The notes beneath the pieces were generated by a model, which made no database searches, was not told the origin of the DNA, and saw only the letters and a program-made list of their open reading frames with translations. From positions 62,001 through 126,000 of the forward strand of contig NZ_JAMKOJ010000009.1 of the NCBI RefSeq assembly GCF_023700755.1: DNA of 64,000 bases, read 5' to 3'. This document shows, one piece after another, positions 60,398-64,000 of this stretch. The translations under genes were made by a program, and so were the position numbers. Position 1 is the first letter of the stretch, and each line of letters begins with the position of its first letter. The DNA comes from Allorhizobium sonneratiae (GTDB lineage: Bacteria > Pseudomonadota > Alphaproteobacteria > Rhizobiales > Rhizobiaceae).

Positions 60398-61075
60398 GTG
60401 AGGATATTTCTGGTTGAAGACACGCAGGATGTGGGCGAGGCAATCTGCCGCCGTTTCCAGCAGACGGGTCATACCGTCGACTGGGTGGCGGATGGCGTCT
60501 CTGCGTCCGAAATCCTCTCCTTTACCGATTACGATCTCATTATTCTCGATGTCATGCTGCCGGGCATGGACGGGTTCGCCGTGCTGAAAGCGCTGCGTCA
60601 GGCGGGCAGCGGCGTGCCGGTTCTGGTGCTGACAGCGCGCTCGGAAATCGACGACCGGGTGAGCGCGCTCGATCTCGGTGCCGACGATTATCTGGTCAAA
60701 CCCTTCGATTTCCGTGAGCTGGAGGCGCGCGCCCGGGTGCTGTTGCGCAGGCGCAGCGGCGGCGAAGCCACCAATCTTCTCGTCTGTGGCGATGTCAGCC
60801 TCGATCGCACCAATCGCAGCGTCCGCGTCGGCAAGCGCGAGGTGCAGCTGAAGCGCCGGGAAATGACCCTGCTGGAAGTGCTGGCCTCACGACCGGGAAA
60901 AGTGTTCAGCAAGGAAGAACTGCTCGACCGGCTGTTCGGTTTTGACGAAGCCGCAGGCGCCAATGCCATCGAGCTTTATGTCGGCCGGCTGCGCAAGAAA
61001 CTGGAGGGCGCCCAAACCCGAATCGTCACGCTGCGCGGTGTCGGCTATCAGTTGGTTTCCGATGCTGGCGCATAA
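60398..61075 (+). CDS. tctD: OmpR-family response regulator (TctD-like)
   Basis: Receiver domain residues 1-115 with acidic pair Glu7/Asp8, phosphoacceptor Asp51 in LIILDVMLPGMDG, Thr79 and Lys101 (DYLVKPFD), and a C-terminal winged helix (LKRREMTLLEVLASRPGKVF, ELYVGRLRKKLEG, IVTLRGVGYQLV). I place the start at GTG 60398 (VRIFLVEDTQD) after AAGAAAAAGAG, which gives 225 residues and an intact first strand. It overlaps the histidine kinase gene by 14 bases and is divergent from tctC, its likely target. Confidence 0.92.
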   Translation: MRIFLVEDTQDVGEAICRRFQQTGHTVDWVADGVSASEILSFTDYDLIILDVMLPGMDGFAVLKALRQAGSGVPVLVLTARSEIDDRVSALDLGADDYLVKPFDFRELEARARVLLRRRSGGEATNLLVCGDVSLDRTNRSVRVGKREVQLKRREMTLLEVLASRPGKVFSKEELLDRLFGFDEAAGANAIELYVGRLRKKLEGAQTRIVTLRGVGYQLVSDAGA

Positions 61076-62453
61076 AAGCTCGCTCTTTTCCCGGCTGATG
61101 CGCCGCGTGGGGCTGGTGATGGCCATCGGCGCTGCGGCCATGATCACCGCCGCCTGGTATTATGCCCGCGCCGCCGCCGATGATGCCTATGACCGGCTTC
61201 TTTTGGGTGCGGCCCTGCAGATGAGCGAGGGCCTTGTCGTGGTCAATGGTCTGCTCGACGTACAGCTGCCGCCTTCGGCCTTTGAGCTTTTGGGGCTCGC
61301 CCAGCGCGACCGCATCTTCTACCGGGTACTCGACACCCATGGCCAGACCCTGACGGGCTATGACGATCTTGGCCGCGATATCGATGTCACGCAAAGCCGC
61401 GCCGCACCGCTGGTGGACAATGCCGTCTATCGGGGCGCCGATGTGCGCATCGTCACGCTGTCGCATCCCGTCTCCATCGACGGAGAAACCGAATGGGCCA
61501 GCCTGATGGTGGCGCAGACCACCGAAGCGCGCGGCGCGCTGGTGAAAGAACTGGTCAGCCGCGCCGTCCTTCTGGTGGCGCTGATGTGCCTGCTGGCCCT
61601 TGTCGGCACGGCCTTTGCCATCCGCTATTCGCTGAAACCCGTGGCCGATCTCGGCGATGTGCTGGCACGCCGCGATCCGCAGGATCTGACACCGCTCAGC
61701 GTGGCCGTGCCCGGCGAATTATGGCCCTTCGTCGCTTCGATCAACCATTTCATCCGCCGTCTGGACGAGCGTGTGCGGCTGATGCAGCGCTATGTCGCCG
61801 ATAGCGCCCATCAGATCCGCACGCCGCTGACGGCGCTGTCGGCCCAGGTCAGCCTGATCGACGACGCGCGCCTTGCCCCGGAAGACCGGCGGCATCTGGA
61901 GCGGGTGCGCAATCGCACGGCGGAACTGGCGCGTTTCACCAATCAGTTGCTGAACCATGCCATGGTCATCCACCGGGTCGATTCCGCCCAGCTTGGACCG
62001 CTTTCACTGAATGATGTGGCGCGTGCGGCCTTTCGACAGGCGATTCCGATCACTGTCGATCCCGATCTGGTCGTGTCTTTCGAAGCCTCGGAGGACAATC
62101 CGATGGTGATGGGCGACATGCTGAGCCTGCGCGAAGCCGTGGTCAACATCATCGACAATGCCTTGCGCCATGGGGTTGAAAACCGGCTCGACGTGCGCGT
62201 CGAGAGGGGCGAAGGCTGCGGCCGCATTGTCGTGGAGGATGACGGTCCGGGCATCCCCCCCGCCGACTGGGAAAGCGTGACGCAACGCTTCTTTTCCACC
62301 CGCAGTCAGGGCCCCGCCTCCGGGCTGGGCTTTGCCATTGCCTCGGAAGTGGCGCGCGCGCTTGGCGGAACGCTTGGATTTCGCCAACGCTCCGCCACCA
62401 CACCCTTTGCCGTCTGCCTCGAACTGCCATTGATCCGGGAGGCGACAGCATGA
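61062..62453 (+). CDS. tctE: Sensor histidine kinase (TctE-like)
   Basis: Membrane kinase of 463 residues. First helix LMRRVGLVMAIGAAAMITAA, a periplasmic sensor domain of about 130 residues, second helix AVLLVALMCLLALVGTAFAI, HAMP-like linker, H-box VADSAHQIRTPLTAL, N-box VNIIDNALRHGV, and G-boxes VEDDGPGIP and GLGFAIASEVARALGG. It overlaps tctD by 14 bases and the following binding-protein gene by 4 (ATGA). Homologues control tricarboxylate uptake; the tight link to a periplasmic binding protein suggests that ligand sensing may be indirect. Confidence 0.92.
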   Translation: MLAHKSSLFSRLMRRVGLVMAIGAAAMITAAWYYARAAADDAYDRLLLGAALQMSEGLVVVNGLLDVQLPPSAFELLGLAQRDRIFYRVLDTHGQTLTGYDDLGRDIDVTQSRAAPLVDNAVYRGADVRIVTLSHPVSIDGETEWASLMVAQTTEARGALVKELVSRAVLLVALMCLLALVGTAFAIRYSLKPVADLGDVLARRDPQDLTPLSVAVPGELWPFVASINHFIRRLDERVRLMQRYVADSAHQIRTPLTALSAQVSLIDDARLAPEDRRHLERVRNRTAELARFTNQLLNHAMVIHRVDSAQLGPLSLNDVARAAFRQAIPITVDPDLVVSFEASEDNPMVMGDMLSLREAVVNIIDNALRHGVENRLDVRVERGEGCGRIVVEDDGPGIPPADWESVTQRFFSTRSQGPASGLGFAIASEVARALGGTLGFRQRSATTPFAVCLELPLIREATA

Positions 62454-63541
62454 GCAGGATTTTATCGGCCATCGTCGTTTTCCTTTTCACCGCTCTTGCC
62501 GCAGGAGCGCAAGCGGCAGAAGGCGATCGGGAGATTTTTCCCGCGCTTGGCGCACCGCAAAGCGCACGTCTCGTCATTCATGCCGCGACCGATCTTGAGG
62601 CCATGCGCCCGCTGGTGCGCGATTTTCAGGAAACGGCACCCGGCATTGCGGTGGAGCTGCGCGATTTCGTCACCAACGACCTGTTCGCCGATGTGGCGAA
62701 TGCCTGCGCCACGGGCCGGGACAGCGCCGATATCATCCTCTCCTCCTCCGTCGATCAGCTTGTGCGGCTGGCCAATGACGGCTGTGCCGTGCCGCATCGC
62801 TCGGCAGAGACGGCGCGCGTGCCCGAATGGGCCAACTGGCGCGATGAAGTCTATGGTTTCACTTTCGAGCCGGTGGTCTTCGTCTATGACAAACGGACCG
62901 TGCCGCCGCAGGACCGCCCGATGAGCCATGAGGCGCTGGTCGATCTTTTGCGCCGCAAGCCTGCCGACTATCGCGGCCGCATCGGCACCTATGACATCAG
63001 CGCCTCCGGCATTGGCTATCTTCTTGCCTTTTACGATTCGCGTCAGGCCTCGACAACCTATGGCCGCCTGATCGAAAGCGTCAGCCGCGTCGAACCCGTG
63101 ATCCGCTGCTGCAATGGCGAGGTGCTCGACGCCCTGGCCTCTGGCCGCATCCGTATCGCCTATAACGTGCTCGGCTCCTATGCCTATGCCGCCATGCGCG
63201 CCAATCCTAATCTCGGCATCATCGTTCCGAGAGACTATGCCCTCATCCTCTCACGCGGCGCGATGATCCCGTCCACTGCGCGCAACAGCGATCTGGGGCG
63301 GCGGTTTCTCGACTATCTGCTCTCACCGCGCAGCCGCGCGCTGGCCTTGCGTAGCTCTTTCTTCTTCTCCGAAGATGCCAGCCTGCCAAAGGGCGTGGAA
63401 GGCCCTGAGGATCTGATGGAGTCGGGCATTGGCCGGCCAATCCGCATCGGCCCTGCCCTGCTGGCCGCTCAGGATCAGCTTCAGCGGCGCAATTTCATCC
63501 ATGACTGGCGGCGCCTGATCGACATCGAACCGGCGCCGTGA
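62450..63541 (+). CDS. Periplasmic extracellular solute-binding protein coupled to TctE-like kinase
   Basis: A secreted binding protein of the iron(III)/thiamine/polyamine type fold (SBP_bac family), 363 residues. Signal peptide RILSAIVVFLFTALAAGAQA followed by AEGDRE; core segments VIHAATDLEAMRPLVRDFQE, SADIILSSSVDQLVRLANDG, YGFTFEPVVFVYDKRTVP and YDISASGIGYLLAFYDS. No permease or ATPase gene accompanies it. Its ATG overlaps the kinase stop, so the three products are made together and the protein is better read as an auxiliary sensor for TctE than as a transporter part. Ligand unknown. Confidence 0.87.
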   Translation: MSRILSAIVVFLFTALAAGAQAAEGDREIFPALGAPQSARLVIHAATDLEAMRPLVRDFQETAPGIAVELRDFVTNDLFADVANACATGRDSADIILSSSVDQLVRLANDGCAVPHRSAETARVPEWANWRDEVYGFTFEPVVFVYDKRTVPPQDRPMSHEALVDLLRRKPADYRGRIGTYDISASGIGYLLAFYDSRQASTTYGRLIESVSRVEPVIRCCNGEVLDALASGRIRIAYNVLGSYAYAAMRANPNLGIIVPRDYALILSRGAMIPSTARNSDLGRRFLDYLLSPRSRALALRSSFFFSEDASLPKGVEGPEDLMESGIGRPIRIGPALLAAQDQLQRRNFIHDWRRLIDIEPAP

Positions 63542-63555
63542 TGGCGCTCACGCCA

Positions 63556-64000
63556 TCACAAGGATGCGCCCGCGCAGAGGGTGATTTGCTGGCCTGTCAG
63601 GCTGGGCACCGCATCCGAAAGCAGAAATTCGATCAGCCGGGCAACTTCCATGGGATCGACGAACCGTCCCATGGGCGGCAGTTTCGGCGCAAGTCCTGCC
63701 CGTTCGGGCGAAGACAGCATCGGCGTATCCGTCGCGCCCGGCGCGACCACATTGACGCAGATCCGGTCTTCCACCAGTTCCGCCGCCCAGGAGCGCGCCA
63801 GCGCCAGCAAGGCTGCCTTGCTGGCCGCATATTGACTGCGACCGGCAGAGCCTGACGCCGTGCGGCTTCCGATCAGCACGATGCGACCGCCGAAGGGCAG
63901 ATCCGGCATCATCCGGGCGACGATCTGGGTGGCGGCATCGACGTGCAAACGCCACATCTGCGCGCCCTCCGCACGATCCAGCGTTGACAGCGTGCCGGGC
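63556..64000 (-). CDS. SDR family oxidoreductase, partial (5' end outside window)
   Basis: The C-terminal half of a short-chain dehydrogenase. On the minus strand the frame is open from base 64000, through RIVLIGSRTASGSAGRSQYA and ASKAALLALARSWAAEL, which give the catalytic Ser, Tyr and Lys (YAASK), NVVAPGATDTPML and the closing VPSLTGQQITLCAGASL, to a stop at 63556. The Rossmann TGxxxGxG motif lies outside the window, so cofactor preference cannot be judged. It converges with the binding-protein gene across 14 bases. Substrate unknown. Confidence 0.9.
   Translation of the reverse strand, partial: PGTLSTLDRAEGAQMWRLHVDAATQIVARMMPDLPFGGRIVLIGSRTASGSAGRSQYAASKAALLALARSWAAELVEDRICVNVVAPGATDTPMLSSPERAGLAPKLPPMGRFVDPMEVARLIEFLLSDAVPSLTGQQITLCAGASL

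Noticed and set aside
1..64000. CRISPR arrays, tRNA or rRNA genes, prophage, integrase or transposase genes
   Set aside because: None was recognised. The palindromic repeats are dispersed and lack regular spacers, and no transposase-like frame was found. Reading by eye may miss a tRNA, so this is not proof of absence.

Overview
The window looks like chromosomal DNA of an alphaproteobacterium in the Rhizobiales, most likely Brucellaceae (Ochrobactrum/Brucella type). The basis is GC-rich coding sequence, the plant-type GshA next to RsmE, many periplasmic-binding-protein importers, and numerous ~40-100 bp palindromic intergenic repeats that recall the Bru-RS type elements of Brucella. No rRNA, tRNA, CRISPR array, phage or transposase gene was recognised. 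Species assignment is inference.

Layout. 1-4.2 kb: housekeeping genes on the minus strand (gshA, cut by the left edge; rsmE; a Nudix hydrolase; an FrcK-like P-loop kinase). 4.4-7.1 kb: a minus-strand operon of a patatin-like lipase, acetoacetate decarboxylase and 3-hydroxybutyrate dehydrogenase. 7.7-11.4 kb: adhP, a Tat-exported dienelactone-hydrolase-like protein and guaB. 11.6-18.0 kb: a LacI regulator facing a GH28-like glycosidase, an FMN-dependent lactate-type oxidoreductase, an MFS symporter and a GntR regulator. 18.3-25.3 kb: a six-gene operon pairing a phosphonate/phosphate ester hydrolase with a complete peptide-type ABC importer. 25.4-33.4 kb: an IclR regulator divergent from an operon of a cyanuric acid hydrolase/barbiturase family enzyme, a BMP-type importer and an amidase. 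33.5-37.1 kb: a periplasmic flavinylation cassette (DUF2271 protein carrying an ApbE target motif, PepSY-flavodoxin reductase, ApbE). 37.6-41.1 kb: gabT-gabD and a cytochrome b561.

41.2-53.4 kb is the most distinctive part. A RutA-type flavin monooxygenase, a carbamoylsarcosine-hydrolase-like enzyme and an amidase (minus strand) sit across a GntR/HutC regulator from an MFS transporter and an ABC importer operon that ends in a 66-residue small protein, a second amidase and a RutF-like flavin reductase. A shared operator-like motif lies before rutA, the MFS gene and the ABC operon, so the three units look like one regulon. I infer uptake and oxidative/hydrolytic opening of an amide-containing N-heterocycle. 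This is not the standard rut uracil pathway, because rutB-E and rutG are absent.

53.9-64 kb: an alpha/beta hydrolase, a bicupin and an XRE-cupin regulator; a tripartite tricarboxylate transporter (tctC-tctB-tctA, minus strand) divergent from a TctD/TctE-like two-component system translationally coupled to a periplasmic binding protein; and an SDR dehydrogenase cut by the right edge.

Most transport operons show 1-4 nt stop/start overlaps, so gene order within them can be read as real operon structure. Functions are assigned from recognised family motifs. Substrates of the transporters and amidases cannot be read from sequence.
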